A stretch of 64,000 nucleotides of DNA from Candidatus Cryptobacteroides excrementipullorum (GTDB taxonomy: Bacteria > Bacteroidota > Bacteroidia > Bacteroidales > UBA932): the NCBI GenBank assembly GCA_017695065.1, contig JADILZ010000040.1, positions 48,315-112,314 on the forward strand, in the 5' to 3' direction. This document shows, in pieces, positions 53,677-63,916 of this stretch. A program made the position numbers and the translations under genes. The notes beneath the pieces were generated by a model that saw only the letters and a list, made by a program, of their open reading frames with translations, ran no database searches and had not been told where the DNA came from. Position 1 is the first letter of the stretch; each line of letters begins with the position of its first letter.

Positions 53677-54356
53677 TAATGGTTGTTACGCATCCTCTGG
53701 CGCATGGCGTTGCCCGTCCTCTGGCGCTGGACGCCGCTGTTTCCGGACTTCACCGGATTGAGGCTCGGTTTGGCAAAGACGGCATTCGACGAAATGCGCG
53801 TAAGCTGCATTCCCTCAGGGACCTTTATCCTGTAGTCGGAAAGTTTCTCTATATCCTGGAAAATGGTCTCGTCCGATACGCTGTCCTTGTTCCATATAAG
53901 GTACTGTTGCCTCATGTATATTGCAAGCGAACGGATCATCGCCGTCTTGGTATCCCCTTCCGGCTGGTCCGCGATAAGATCGATTATACCCTCGATGTTC
54001 CTGCCGTAATGGGTGGCCTTGATAGGTTTCCTCTTCACCGGTATCATCGCCGGACGGGCTGAAAGCTGCCCTGGCTCCGGAGCCGGATACGGAGAGTCAA
54101 CATCTATGTCAAAGCCGGAAATGGCGTGGAGATGGTCCCATAACTTCTGCTCCCAGTTCTCCTGCTGGTGACCCTGGACATTCAAGGTGTCCATCACCCT
54201 GATTACAGCCCTTGCCTGTTCGTCACGTTTTTCCTTGTCCGGAATATTCTTCACATACTCTATCATTTTCTGCACATTACGGCCATATTCCGGCATCCGG
54301 AGTTTTTCTCTCTGGGTGTTGTAGTCAAGCCCCACTTTTTTCATTTCATTATCCAT
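53676..54356 (-). CDS. DUF4290 family protein
   Basis: A 226-residue protein of the Bacteroidota-specific DUF4290 family, function unknown. It opens with MDNEMKKVGLDYNTQREKL, then PEYGRNVQKMIEYVKNIPDK, and has a second similar motif HYGRNIEGIIDLIADQPEG, suggesting two related helical repeats. The C-terminus is basic and Arg/Asn-rich. The ATG at 54356 is preferred over one at 54392. A full promoter at 54430-54461 lies upstream, and its stop overlaps the ftsK start by one base. Its constant place before ftsK hints at a link with chromosome or envelope processes. Confidence 0.88.
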   Translation of the reverse strand: MDNEMKKVGLDYNTQREKLRMPEYGRNVQKMIEYVKNIPDKEKRDEQARAVIRVMDTLNVQGHQQENWEQKLWDHLHAISGFDIDVDSPYPAPEPGQLSARPAMIPVKRKPIKATHYGRNIEGIIDLIADQPEGDTKTAMIRSLAIYMRQQYLIWNKDSVSDETIFQDIEKLSDYRIKVPEGMQLTRISSNAVFAKPSLNPVKSGNSGVQRQRTGNAMRQRMRNNH

Positions 54357-54429
54357 AACTGGCTGATCTTCAAGAAATCTAATATTATGCAAAATTCTTC
54401 GTCAGAAAATTTCCATCGTTTGCAACCTG

Positions 54430-54461
54430 CAAATGTACAAAGAAGCCGAGAGCCTCGCAAA
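54430..54461 (-). promoter_or_regulatory. Promoter of the DUF4290-ftsK-lolA operon
   Basis: On the minus strand TTTG (54461-54458) is followed after 20 nt by TACATTTG (54437-54430). Both elements and spacing match the Bacteroidota consensus, leaving a leader of about 65 nt. Confidence 0.7.
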
Positions 54462-54506
54462 TAAAAATTCGCCATGCCTGCCCTTGACGGTCATGTGCCG
54501 CCGCCA

Positions 54507-57500
54507 TCACGGCTGCCTGACCTCCCCGGTGACAAGATACCACAGCGAGGCTGAGACATTTCCATATCCCATGCGCCTGTATATATCGGCATAACGTGCC
54601 ACCTGGCGGATATAGCCGTTACGGTGTTCTCCGAACTTGTAGTCGACGACGGTCACCGTATCGTCCTTTATGATCACCCTGTCTGGACGGTACATGCTGC
54701 CGTCCGTATCGACAAGCGTGACCTCAGTCCTTACCGTTGAAGGGTCATCAGGGAACCATCCCCTGTCCATGACACTGCGGATACGTTCGGAAAGCAGATC
54801 ACGGGCCTCGTCAGCCTCCTTCCTGTCGAGGTCTCCGGAAATCAGTGCGGACTCGATTGCCGGACCGAGGTCGGACGGTACCGTGACTCTTGACAATATG
54901 TCATGCAGGACAATCCCCTTCAGCCTCTGTGAGGCCGATGTCCCGGTCTGTCCGTCCGCAGAAAAGAAATCGGCGGCATCAGCGCTGAACTTCAGACGGC
55001 CGCGCTCACCCACCGGCACAGGATCCCCGCCACAGTCCGCATCCTGCTCCGGAAAGTCCCCGTCTATAGGCCATGAAGGATACCCGGAAGGGATGGACTG
55101 GATGTCAGAGACGTCGCCCTTCTTCCCGGAAGGTATGACCTGACCGCATGAGAAACGCACACTCCCGTCTTCTTCGTCCACCCTGACCATTCTGACAGAC
55201 TCGCCGTCACTCGGGACGAGCTGGCCACTAGAAGAGCAGGAAATATGTGAAAACCAGTACAATATCTGGGAAAAATCGGAGAAAGGCGGGGTGTCTCCCC
55301 CGTCCAGTTTCGACATGAACGAGGCAGACGGAGTCCTGGAAATCAGGATCATGCCCTCCGATGCACGGGTAAGGGCGACATAAACGGTATTCAGGTTGTC
55401 CACATACTGGAGTCTGAGCTCCCGGCGGTAGTCTCCGTCAAAAAGCGTGGAGAGGCTCCCGGATGAAAGGTTCACATCATACAGGCCTTCAGCCTTTCCT
55501 GCGAGCGGAGTGCCTTCAAGGTCCGGAGAGCACCAGTGGTTACCCGGCTTGAACAGGGTAACATTCTCCACATACGGGAATATGACATACGGGAAATCAA
55601 GACCTTTGGACTTGTGCACGGTCATGATACGGACAGCATCAGTGACAGCCGGCGAGGAGATGTACGGATCGGCCTCATCCCAGGTCTTGAGGAAGCCGTG
55701 CAGGTCATTGCCGCTGGAAGAAGCATAATCCTGAAGGTAATCCATGAATGACTGTACATAAAGGACCTCGCTGTCAAAAGCCTGCGTGTCGAAAGCCCTG
55801 ACTTTCCTTATCAGCGCCTCACAGAGATCCACAATAGAATGGTATTCCGTGATGACATCGGCACCAATGCTTCTGGCAAGGTAGCCGCTGACCGTGTCGG
55901 AAGGGTTGTCGGCACAGGAAAGAAGAGACACCACTCGCCTGACAGTGACGGAAGACTTGACTTTCAGGGAATCGTCTGTGAGGATATCCACCCCGTTGGC
56001 TATCAGGAATGATGATATGTCAGCACCTGACCGGTTGTTCCTCACGAGTACGGTGATCTGGCCGCGGGATACTCCCGCAGCCTCCAGGGTACGGATGGCC
56101 TCCAGCACTTTAGCATTCTCCGAATCCCTGTCACAGAACAACATATCAACAAAGCCCTTTTCCGGGCCAGACCTGGCGGCTTTCTGCTCCGCACCTTCAT
56201 ACAGGGACGCTATTGAATCCATGCCAGGGGTGCTGCCGCTGCTCCCGTACTGGCTGTCAAGGACGGCCGCAACGAGAGGGAAGAAGGTGTTGTTGAACTT
56301 CACAATCCCCCCGAGACTCCTGAAATTGGTGTCAAGGTCCGTATTGCGGCAGGCAGGGAACTCCTCCTGGAGTTCCCTGTGGAAAAGGTTCCAGTCAGAC
56401 CCGCGCCACCTGTATATGCTCTGCTTGACATCCCCGACGATGAGATTGTCGGCACCCTGGGCCTCACTGTTGCGGAGAAGAGGGCGGAAATTGTCCCACT
56501 GTATCCTGGACGTGTCCTGGAACTCGTCCAGCAGGAAATTCTCGAAACGCACACCGAGTTTCTCATAGACGAAAGGGGCGTCGCTTCCGTCGATGATGCC
56601 TTTGAGTATGGTGTTGGAGTCATCGATGCTGAGTACGTTCTTTTCCTTCATAAGTGCATTGAATTCCCGGTATAGCTCACCGGCTATCCCGAGATTGTAC
56701 AGCTGCCCGCGCAGAATCCACGCAGTGTTATAGACCTTGAACGGCTTTCCGAAAAGGGAGCGCAGATCATCGAAAGGCGCCTCGAGGAAAGGGTACACCC
56801 GCGGCTTCAGGGTCCCGGACTTGGACTTGGCGAACCACTGGTCAGGGTCAGCAGACCTGGACATGAAACTGTCGGAAGGGGCGCATATCCGTACATCAGG
56901 ACAGGCATCCCGGAGCACATACAGGGCCTTCATGAACCCTCTGTTCGACTCGGCCGGATCCACACCTGCGTCATGCAATATGGCAAGGGCCTTGTCCGCC
57001 GCCTCCTTCACAGAACCTGCAAACTGGCTTATAGTCCGCGAGCAGGCCTGCCTGATGGACGAGAGGTTTTCCTTGGAGTACATCATGCCCTCATCGAGAC
57101 CGAGAGCCTCCACCATGGTCCTGTGCTCGTCCGACTTCAGCCTTCGGGACATGGAGACAAGCCCGCTTTCCAGGTTGTAGCGTCCCCCGGCCTCAATCTG
57201 TTCCATCACACTCTCCGTAAGCCAGTCGAGAAGGCCTCTGTCAGACTCGGTAAGGGAGTCCAGAACTCTGTCGACACTCTCGGCCACAAGTGAATCCTTG
57301 TCCAGCTCCACCTGATAGGAGGCAAACTGCCCTATCTCTCTGGAGAATGCCTTGAGGGTATGCTGGAAGAAACGGTCTATGGTACTCACGGCAAAGGCGC
57401 TGTAGTCATGCAGTATGCTGCACAGCAGAGTCCGTGCACTGTCAGCCAGGGAGGCGAGAGTAATCTTCTGGCCCGGCTTTCCCGGAAGTTCCTTGACCAT

Positions 57501-57773
57501 ATCCTCATCCCCGATGCCCTCATGGACAGAAGCAGGCAGCCCCTCAACCATGAAATATCCGAGGTACCCGGATTTTTCCGGTGCGGTTGAAAGCACATGC
57601 AGTTCCTTGAGAATGCGGCGTTTCATCTCGTCCGTGGCTTTGTTGGTAAAGGTCACGGCAAGTATATGCCTGTATGCATACCTGTCCTGCTTCTTGAAAA
57701 GAAGGGTGATGTATTTCCTTGCAAGGTTGAATGTCTTTCCCGACCCTGCGGATGCCTTCATTATCTCAAGCAT
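54507..57773 (-). CDS. addA: AddA-like UvrD helicase-nuclease (recombination)
   Basis: A 1088-residue UvrD/RecB-type protein. Motif I is MKASAGSGKTFNLARKY, motif Ia HILAVTFTNKATDEMK, motif II NFLLDEFQDTSRIQW, and motif III region VGDVKQSIYRWRGSD. A late helicase motif is TVHKSKGLDFPYVIF. The C-terminal nuclease domain of the PD-(D/E)XK type has RPDRVIIKDDTVTVVDYKFG. It pairs with the AddB-like protein encoded 5 bp upstream to process double-strand breaks before RecA loading. The start at 57773 has a GGGAGG site eight bases ahead; the one at 57791 would overlap the previous gene and lack such a site. Confidence 0.88.
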   Translation of the reverse strand: MLEIMKASAGSGKTFNLARKYITLLFKKQDRYAYRHILAVTFTNKATDEMKRRILKELHVLSTAPEKSGYLGYFMVEGLPASVHEGIGDEDMVKELPGKPGQKITLASLADSARTLLCSILHDYSAFAVSTIDRFFQHTLKAFSREIGQFASYQVELDKDSLVAESVDRVLDSLTESDRGLLDWLTESVMEQIEAGGRYNLESGLVSMSRRLKSDEHRTMVEALGLDEGMMYSKENLSSIRQACSRTISQFAGSVKEAADKALAILHDAGVDPAESNRGFMKALYVLRDACPDVRICAPSDSFMSRSADPDQWFAKSKSGTLKPRVYPFLEAPFDDLRSLFGKPFKVYNTAWILRGQLYNLGIAGELYREFNALMKEKNVLSIDDSNTILKGIIDGSDAPFVYEKLGVRFENFLLDEFQDTSRIQWDNFRPLLRNSEAQGADNLIVGDVKQSIYRWRGSDWNLFHRELQEEFPACRNTDLDTNFRSLGGIVKFNNTFFPLVAAVLDSQYGSSGSTPGMDSIASLYEGAEQKAARSGPEKGFVDMLFCDRDSENAKVLEAIRTLEAAGVSRGQITVLVRNNRSGADISSFLIANGVDILTDDSLKVKSSVTVRRVVSLLSCADNPSDTVSGYLARSIGADVITEYHSIVDLCEALIRKVRAFDTQAFDSEVLYVQSFMDYLQDYASSSGNDLHGFLKTWDEADPYISSPAVTDAVRIMTVHKSKGLDFPYVIFPYVENVTLFKPGNHWCSPDLEGTPLAGKAEGLYDVNLSSGSLSTLFDGDYRRELRLQYVDNLNTVYVALTRASEGMILISRTPSASFMSKLDGGDTPPFSDFSQILYWFSHISCSSSGQLVPSDGESVRMVRVDEEDGSVRFSCGQVIPSGKKGDVSDIQSIPSGYPSWPIDGDFPEQDADCGGDPVPVGERGRLKFSADAADFFSADGQTGTSASQRLKGIVLHDILSRVTVPSDLGPAIESALISGDLDRKEADEARDLLSERIRSVMDRGWFPDDPSTVRTEVTLVDTDGSMYRPDRVIIKDDTVTVVDYKFGEHRNGYIRQVARYADIYRRMGYGNVSASLWYLVTGEVRQP

Positions 57774-57778
57774 AATCC

Positions 57779-60745
57779 TTACCTCCCGCAAATTATCCTG
57801 AAATCACAATACGTGCACACCTCCCTGTCTTCCGTCCTGCGGAACGGCACAGACAGGTCGCAAAGCTCCCCGAGAAGGCCAGTGAGCCTCTCTTCCATAA
57901 GGCTGTAGAACGACTCGCCCATAGGGACAGACTCAGGAAGGGCACTGAAGAGACGGGCCGTGGAATAAACCGAATCGAAGATCTGACGACCCCTGTCGAT
58001 ACCGTTCTTCCTGAGCAGCATGTCATAGAAGAAAAGCTGGAAAGCTATCTTCGGCTTCCCTGCATATGGGCCATCCCCGAAAAATGCCTCCACAGTATCC
58101 GCAGCGTTCTCATCTGTTATCTCCAGGTCTTCAGGCAGGACTTTCCCCGTCTTGTAGTCCACCACCCGGAGCTCACCTTCCACGAAACTGTCCAGCCTGT
58201 CGATAAATCCCTTGACCCTGAAGTCCCCGACCTTCGCACCGAGCTTCATCTCCAGACCCTCTATACGGAACGAATCGACACCGCGCTTCTCCATAAGCTC
58301 AAGATCGCGCTGCAAAGTCTTGCGGACATACCTTACAATCACATCCTCGATCACCAGGTTGCGCCCTGTAATCTCCCGGTCCCTAAGCTGCTCCTCCATC
58401 AGGGATCGCACCTTGGCCTTTATCTGCGGAACCCTGCCTGTCCAGTCCCTTATATACGCACGGTCCACGCTCCGCAACCCAGGTCCTGTAGCGCGTCCTG
58501 TCTGCCCGGACGCGGACATCATTGCATCCTCTCCCTGATAAAGCGCCTGCATGACAGCATGATAGACATTGCCTATCATGGCTGCATCCATTGACTCCGA
58601 CACCTCCTCTTCCGGGGCAAGGCCCTTGACGGCCGAATAATAGAACTTTGCAGGACATGCGATATAACTCTGTATTGAAGACGCGGAAAGGGGCACGGAC
58701 TTCATCGTCCTCACATCGTCCTCAGTCTTGGGGATTTCCTCCTCCACTTCAACGGTCCTTGCCCTGGCATCTGCGGCCGAGCGCCTCAGTGGAAGACCGA
58801 AATGATATTCAAGCTGCTTGATATACCTGCTTTCCTCCCCGCTCTTCATGCCCTCCGTCCTGGAATCATACAGGATCCAGACGTTTTCAGCCCGTGTGAC
58901 CATCCTGTAGAAATAGTATGCCCACACGGCATCCTGATATTCATAAGTTGGAAGTCCGAATCCTTTCCGGAGTTCAGGCGGAATGAAGGATGAACTGACG
59001 CTTCGCCTCGGGAAAATGCCCTCATTGGCCGACAGAAGGACAATGTTCCTGAAATCCAGGGCCCTGGTTTCCAACGGTCCCATTATCTGCAGTCCTTTCA
59101 GTGGTTCTCCCTTGAAAGGGACTGACACTCCGGCCGAGAGCTGTTCCAGTATCCTTATGAAAGTAACCGGAAGCACACCGAGGCCCATGCTCCTCAACCG
59201 GTTTACATTCCTGAAATATTCTTTCGCGAACTCCAGCTCCACGGCAAGTCCAGGGTCATCCTTAAGAAGAGGGGCGATATGGCTGACCACGTCCGTAAGA
59301 TAAGCCGCAAGCGCATCGGTCGAATCCTTCCCGGCGGACCTGGGGTCAGTGACAACAGGCCTGAATACCGTCCCGAACAGAGGGCAGCACTTCAAGTCCT
59401 GCTCTGGAATGTAGAGTTTCGCGCCTTCTTTCACGGACTTTGCGGCAGCAGCCCCGGCCTCGCCCATCGCCTTTCTGAAGACGCTGTTGGAAAACATGGC
59501 CCATACCTGCCTGTAATAGAAGCACCATCCGTCTGCACGTCTGCGCAAATGGAGTTGCATGGCTGCAATCTCAGACATGAGGGCATAGAACGAACTGGCT
59601 GTCATCGGATAGCCCATAGTCACATTGACAGCCTCTATCTCAGGAGGCACGGTATTCAGAAGAGGGGTCAATAGGCTTTCGTCAGGCAGGACAACGGCGC
59701 ATCCGGCATCCGGAGCCCCTGACTTCCTGTCCGGTATTGCCCCCACCCTGGACATGTCACCTCCAGCCTGCTCCGCGGCTATTTTCTCTAGGATGGCAGG
59801 AATCTGCTTCACCTGGCCGACCGACGAAGGCACGCTTATGACATTGAAACATGGCACACCGACACCATCGGGGTCAGGATTGAATTTCTGAGGGAACTCC
59901 TTCACATTCCCGCTCATGAAGAATGACGACCTGTTCCCGGAATCTCGTATGATGTCTCCTGAATAATCCCAGCAGAACTCTGCAATCCCGGCATCCCTCA
60001 TCTTGCGCATAAGAACCTTTTCACACTCGTTCAGCGCGTTGAGCCCCACGAAGACATATTTCATCCTTCTGTGGAAAGCAGATTCGAGCATGTCAGTCAC
60101 AGATTCTGACCCCAGCCTCTCAGCTATACCTCTATAGACCATGCCCTCGTATGAAAGTCCTTTGGATTCCAGGACCCGGCCGAACCGGCGGTACAGCGGG
60201 TACAGGATATTCCAGATCTGGAGGAAGCGCTCTTTCACATTGGGGTTCGCGGAACCTGGATCAACGGTCAGACGCCCGCTGCGGTCATTGAAATGGCTGA
60301 CAAATCCCTCTATAGCAGCCCTTTGGGTGTCAGTAAGATACTCAAATGTATCCTGCATTGCCCTGAAATCGGCCACATTGGCATAAAGACGAGATGGATC
60401 CGCAAGGTACTTGTCCACATCATTGAAATCCCCGAGTATGATATCCCCCCAGAAGATAAACTCGTCGAGAGTCTCGGCCCTGGGATTGAGCTCCCGGTAG
60501 CAGCCGTACAGCTCGAGCAGCAGTGTCACCCTGTCTGCGGTCCTTCCGCCATGTATGCGGGCAAAGAAATCATTGACTGTGAACATCTCCGGAGCCATGA
60601 GCGGAGAGTCCCCGAGTACGGCCACCGTATCGGCAAGATATTTTCGGAAAAAGACCATGGACCTGCGGTTCGGAAAGATGAAGCACAGGTCTGCGGACAT
60701 TCCGGGAAAGTATTCCCTGACTACCTGTTCAAGAAATGGTACCAT
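57779..60745 (-). CDS. addB: AddB-like PD-(D/E)XK nuclease subunit
   Basis: A 988-residue protein with an inactive helicase-like N-terminal part (LCFIFPNRRSMVFFRKYL, resembling but lacking a classic P-loop) and a C-terminal nuclease. The nuclease has ASSIQSYIACPAKFYYSAV, the active-site strand LRVVDYKTGKVLPED, and a final CTYCDFRIIC. The Cys of ACPAKFYY plus the three in the last motif fit the iron-sulfur staple of AddB. The domain plan matches AddAB, the Bacteroidota counterpart of RecBCD. It is followed 5 bp later by the AddA-like gene on the same strand. Confidence 0.87.
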   Translation of the reverse strand: MVPFLEQVVREYFPGMSADLCFIFPNRRSMVFFRKYLADTVAVLGDSPLMAPEMFTVNDFFARIHGGRTADRVTLLLELYGCYRELNPRAETLDEFIFWGDIILGDFNDVDKYLADPSRLYANVADFRAMQDTFEYLTDTQRAAIEGFVSHFNDRSGRLTVDPGSANPNVKERFLQIWNILYPLYRRFGRVLESKGLSYEGMVYRGIAERLGSESVTDMLESAFHRRMKYVFVGLNALNECEKVLMRKMRDAGIAEFCWDYSGDIIRDSGNRSSFFMSGNVKEFPQKFNPDPDGVGVPCFNVISVPSSVGQVKQIPAILEKIAAEQAGGDMSRVGAIPDRKSGAPDAGCAVVLPDESLLTPLLNTVPPEIEAVNVTMGYPMTASSFYALMSEIAAMQLHLRRRADGWCFYYRQVWAMFSNSVFRKAMGEAGAAAAKSVKEGAKLYIPEQDLKCCPLFGTVFRPVVTDPRSAGKDSTDALAAYLTDVVSHIAPLLKDDPGLAVELEFAKEYFRNVNRLRSMGLGVLPVTFIRILEQLSAGVSVPFKGEPLKGLQIMGPLETRALDFRNIVLLSANEGIFPRRSVSSSFIPPELRKGFGLPTYEYQDAVWAYYFYRMVTRAENVWILYDSRTEGMKSGEESRYIKQLEYHFGLPLRRSAADARARTVEVEEEIPKTEDDVRTMKSVPLSASSIQSYIACPAKFYYSAVKGLAPEEEVSESMDAAMIGNVYHAVMQALYQGEDAMMSASGQTGRATGPGLRSVDRAYIRDWTGRVPQIKAKVRSLMEEQLRDREITGRNLVIEDVIVRYVRKTLQRDLELMEKRGVDSFRIEGLEMKLGAKVGDFRVKGFIDRLDSFVEGELRVVDYKTGKVLPEDLEITDENAADTVEAFFGDGPYAGKPKIAFQLFFYDMLLRKNGIDRGRQIFDSVYSTARLFSALPESVPMGESFYSLMEERLTGLLGELCDLSVPFRRTEDREVCTYCDFRIICGR

Positions 60746-60847
60746 ATAGCGTCAGTTTCGGCGTTTTTTCCTTTAAACGATTACAGTCATTCCGCGTGAA
60801 TTCATTCCATCCCAAGACGGACATTACCCGAACCATAGATCCACCTC

Positions 60848-62710
60848 TCAGAACGGGAACAGGAGCGGAAGGACAAGTATCATCACAACTCCCATGATCA
60901 CCTGCAGAGGAAGACCTACCTTCACATAGTCCATGAATGTGTACTGCCCGGCCCGCATCACGAGCGCATTCGGAGGCGTGGAGAACGGGGAAGCGAAACA
61001 CATGCTCGCCGCCACCGTCACCGCAAAAAGGAAAGGCACAGGACTTACCCCTATCTGAACGGCGCTGTGCAAGGCTATCGGGGCCATGAGGACAGCGGTG
61101 ACCGTATTGCTTATGAACATTGTCATGAGGGAAGTCGTGAAGTATATGCCCGCCATCAGGAGCATAGGGCCCTGGGAACCGAGACCGTCGGCCATCGCCT
61201 CAGATATGTACTCGGATATGCCGGTCTTCTCAAGTGCCAGGGACATAGGAAGCATTGCGGCGAAAAGGACTATGGTCTCCCAGTTAATCGTCTTGTACGC
61301 CGCCTCGACATTCCTGAAACATCCTGTAAGGACCATGAGCATCCCGGCTATCATCACAGCAGTGACAGGAGCCACAGGTATGAAGTCAAAGACCATCATC
61401 GCCACCATGAGTATCATGATGACAGCAGCCACCGGGGCCTTGTAGTCGAGGGTAACCTTCTGGGCCTGGGCAAGCGGCTCTCCGAGCACCACCCACTCCG
61501 TATCCTCCTTGCCGAGCCGTGCGATATCCGGCCATGTCCCCTGCACAAGAAGGACATCCCCGTCATGGACCACAGCATCCCCGAGTTCGTGAAGGATATA
61601 TTCCTTCTTGCGCCTGATACCGAGTACATTGACGTTGAACTTGTCCCTGAATCCGGCCTCCTTCACAGTCTGGTTCACTATCCTGGAGGAATTGGTAAGC
61701 AATATTTCGGCTATGCCTATATCATAGAAAGCCAGAGACTTGCGAGGATCGGAAGTGGCCATCTCCGTAGTATGTTCATCCAGCATCTCCAAGCCGTAAT
61801 CCCCGGCGAAACGGTTCACGGCCGCTATATCCCCGCTCACATACAGCACATCCCCGTGCCTGATCACCGTATCCGCCGAAGCAAGTTTCTGGGTCACAGT
61901 CTTCAGAAAACGGTGCTGTGCAGCTTCTATCCTTCTGACTTCCAAAACATTGAGTCCATAGACTCTGCGCACGTCAAGCTGCATGATAGTTTTCCCGACC
62001 GCTCCGGACGAGGACACGGCCCTGAGCCTGAACAGATTGCTGGAAAGCCCGTATTCTTTCACAAGCTGGTTCAGCGACTTTCCCGGCACAGATCCTCCCT
62101 CTTTCTTCTTTTTCCCGGACAGGAACCATCTGGTCAGAGGGAGCAGGACGAGGATGCCGGTGACTATGCAGACCAGCCCCACAGGAGTGAATGAGAAAAA
62201 TGAAAGCGGCTCATATCCGGCTGCGGAAAGAGTGTCACTGACAATAAGGTTCGGCGGGGTACCGATAAGGGTCATCATTCCGCCCATGCTGCTGGCAAAT
62301 GCAAGAGGCATGAGAAGTCTCCCGGAAGTGATGCCCGCATTGTTTGCAAGGCTCACCACGATAGGAAGCATTAGAGCCACGGTTCCGGTATTGCTCACGA
62401 AAGCCCCTATCGCCGAAGTGACCAGCATCACAAGCAGGAACAGCTTGATCTCGCTGTTCCCCGCCAGTTTAAGAATACGTGAACTTATCATCTTGGCCAG
62501 TCCTGTCTGGAAGATTGCACCTCCGACGACAAAAAGACCTATCATCATGATAACCACATTGTTGGAGAACCCTGAAAGGGCCTCTTCAGGAGTCAGGACA
62601 CCAGTCACCATAAGAGCAATAAGGGAACAGAGCGCCACAATGTCAGAGCGGACTTTTCCGGACACGAAAAAGGCAGACGCAATGACGAGAATCACTAAAG
62701 TTATTATCAT
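60848..62710 (-). CDS. SLC13/DASS-type sodium:anion symporter with two TrkA-C domains
   Basis: A protein of 620 residues (ATG at 62710), or 644 from an upstream ATG at 62782. Membrane helices surround two cytoplasmic RCK-C/TrkA-C domains between about residues 200 and 385 (NVLEVRRIEAAQHRF and NVNVLGIRRKKEYIL begin the two). The transport motifs are SNTGTVALMLPIV, LIGTPPNLIVSD in the first half and ISNTVTAVLMAPIAL, FSTPPNALVM in the second, as in divalent-anion (sulfate, dicarboxylate) carriers. The shorter start places the first helix (IITLVILVIASAFF) right at the N-terminus. The substrate is not predictable. It lies alone, 103 bp from addB. Confidence 0.9.
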   Translation of the reverse strand: MIITLVILVIASAFFVSGKVRSDIVALCSLIALMVTGVLTPEEALSGFSNNVVIMMIGLFVVGGAIFQTGLAKMISSRILKLAGNSEIKLFLLVMLVTSAIGAFVSNTGTVALMLPIVVSLANNAGITSGRLLMPLAFASSMGGMMTLIGTPPNLIVSDTLSAAGYEPLSFFSFTPVGLVCIVTGILVLLPLTRWFLSGKKKKEGGSVPGKSLNQLVKEYGLSSNLFRLRAVSSSGAVGKTIMQLDVRRVYGLNVLEVRRIEAAQHRFLKTVTQKLASADTVIRHGDVLYVSGDIAAVNRFAGDYGLEMLDEHTTEMATSDPRKSLAFYDIGIAEILLTNSSRIVNQTVKEAGFRDKFNVNVLGIRRKKEYILHELGDAVVHDGDVLLVQGTWPDIARLGKEDTEWVVLGEPLAQAQKVTLDYKAPVAAVIMILMVAMMVFDFIPVAPVTAVMIAGMLMVLTGCFRNVEAAYKTINWETIVLFAAMLPMSLALEKTGISEYISEAMADGLGSQGPMLLMAGIYFTTSLMTMFISNTVTAVLMAPIALHSAVQIGVSPVPFLFAVTVAASMCFASPFSTPPNALVMRAGQYTFMDYVKVGLPLQVIMGVVMILVLPLLFPF

Positions 62711-62746
62711 CTGAAAAAAAATATTTATCAAGAGGACCGGATTACG

Positions 62747-62847
62747 ATATACGCAGAAGCCGTGAGCAGGGCAAGTTTTCATTCACCGTGCCGTGGCACA
62801 ACAGTATAAATGGCCGTAAGGCCAAATATACGCAGAAACCGGGAGCA
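62747..62847. repeat. 22-bp direct repeat, two copies
   Basis: ATATACGCAGAAGCCGTGAG (62747 on, 22 bp) recurs as ATATACGCAGAAACCGGGAG (62826 on, 22 bp) with two mismatches, 79 bp apart. The first copy lies in the 5' region of the SLC13 gene. Besides this and the rubrerythrin promoter, nothing is seen in 62783-63063. Confidence 0.4.
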
Positions 62848-62937
62848 TCACAAAAAAAAATTGCATTGCCATGGCTACGGGGCATACGGCACACTGCCGG
62901 CACCGGACGGATGCGAATAAGTTTTTTGGCAGAAAAA

Positions 62938-62968
62938 TTTGCCGAATCTGGAAAATTGACTACATTTG
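62938..62968 (+). promoter_or_regulatory. Rubrerythrin promoter, TTTG-N19-TACATTTG
   Basis: TTTG at 62938-62941 and TACATTTG at 62961-62968 are separated by exactly 19 nt, a full match to the Bacteroidota promoter. The predicted leader before the ATG at 63064 is about 90 nt. Confidence 0.75.
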
Positions 62969-63063
62969 CCGAGGTTTTCAGATTTGAATAATTCAAAATT
63001 AGGTCATTCTGTCCGAAAACCCTGACTACAATTTTTTTACAACAATTAAAAGGAGATTGAGAT

Positions 63064-63618
63064 ATGAAAAAGAAATTCAGATGCCTTGTGTGCGGTTATG
63101 TATATGAAGGGGAAAACCCTCCTGCAGAGTGCCCTCTGTGCCATGCAAAGGCCGACAAATTCGTTGAAGTCGTAGAGACAGAAGGCGCAAAGGCATGGGC
63201 TGACGAGCACAGGCTCGGAGTAGCGAAGGGAGTTGACCCTGAGATCGTGGAGGGACTCCAGGCACATTTCAACGGTGAATGCTCTGAAGTGGGGATGTAC
63301 CTTGCCATGAGCCGCCAGGCTGACAGGGAAGGCTACCCTGAAATAGCAGAGGCATTCAAGAGATATGCTTTCGAAGAGGCAGACCACGCTTCAAGGTTCG
63401 CCGAACTGCTCGGTGAAGTGGTATGGGACACCAAGACCAACCTCGAGAAGAGGATTGAGGCAGAGGCAGGCGCATGCGAAGACAAACTCCGCATAGCAAA
63501 GCTTGCAAAGGCCCAGAACCTCGATGCCATCCATGATACTGTACATGAGATGTGCAAGGACGAGGCCCGTCACGGAGCCGGTTTCCAGGGACTGTACAAC
63601 CGCTACTTCAAGAAATAA
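63064..63618 (+). CDS. Rubrerythrin with N-terminal rubredoxin domain (reverse rubrerythrin)
   Basis: A 184-residue cytoplasmic oxidative-stress protein. The rubredoxin domain is N-terminal: [10 protein letters not shown] (Cys8 and Cys11 region) and [11 protein letters not shown]. The rest is a diiron four-helix bundle with the iron ligand motifs [22 protein letters not shown] and [11 protein letters not shown]. Classical rubrerythrin has the rubredoxin at the C-terminus, so this is the reversed form, which reduces peroxide in anaerobes. GGAG lies 7 nt before the ATG. It has a full promoter and a downstream hairpin, so it is probably monocistronic. Confidence 0.93.
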   Translation: MKKKFRCLVCGYVYEGENPPAECPLCHAKADKFVEVVETEGAKAWADEHRLGVAKGVDPEIVEGLQAHFNGECSEVGMYLAMSRQADREGYPEIAEAFKRYAFEEADHASRFAELLGEVVWDTKTNLEKRIEAEAGACEDKLRIAKLAKAQNLDAIHDTVHEMCKDEARHGAGFQGLYNRYFKK

Positions 63619-63691
63619 CCGCAGTACGGGAGAAAAGCCTGTGTCCCTGCACTGGAAAGTGAACGGGCCGGGCTTCCGGGATAAAAAGACA

Positions 63692-63731
63692 GGAGGTGAC
63701 CTGAAAGTCGAAGGACTTCACGGTCACCTCC
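63692..63731 (+). terminator. Long hairpin after the rubrerythrin gene
   Basis: GGAGGTGACC (63692-63701) pairs perfectly with GGTCACCTCC (63722-63731), and the inner bases TGAAAGTC/GACTTCA extend the stem with one bulge. TTTT occurs six bases after it. It lies 73 bp past the stop codon, probably a terminator. Confidence 0.6.
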
Positions 63732-63789
63732 ATTGGTTTTACGTCAGCGACAGGTTTCCCTGCACCATAAAAAGGGGCAGTCCGATTAA

Positions 63790-63885
63790 CATTACGTCAG
63801 TTCGACGAATTTATGTTTAACAATATTATCCTAAAAATCAACATTTTACCGTTTATGATCGGAATCCGTCACACTGACGTTAATG
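63790..63885 (+). repeat. MITE-like repeat, copy C, with possible 5-bp target duplication
   Basis: The element runs from CATTACGTCAGT (63790-63801) to ACTGACGTTAATG (63873-63885). It is about 90 percent identical to copy B, and the left end has lost one base. ATTAA stands directly before (63785-63789) and directly after (63886-63890), which fits a 5-bp target duplication but may be chance in this AT-rich flank. Confidence 0.72.
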
Positions 63886-63916
63886 ATTAAACTTGCGTTT
63901 AATCATATAATCTAAT

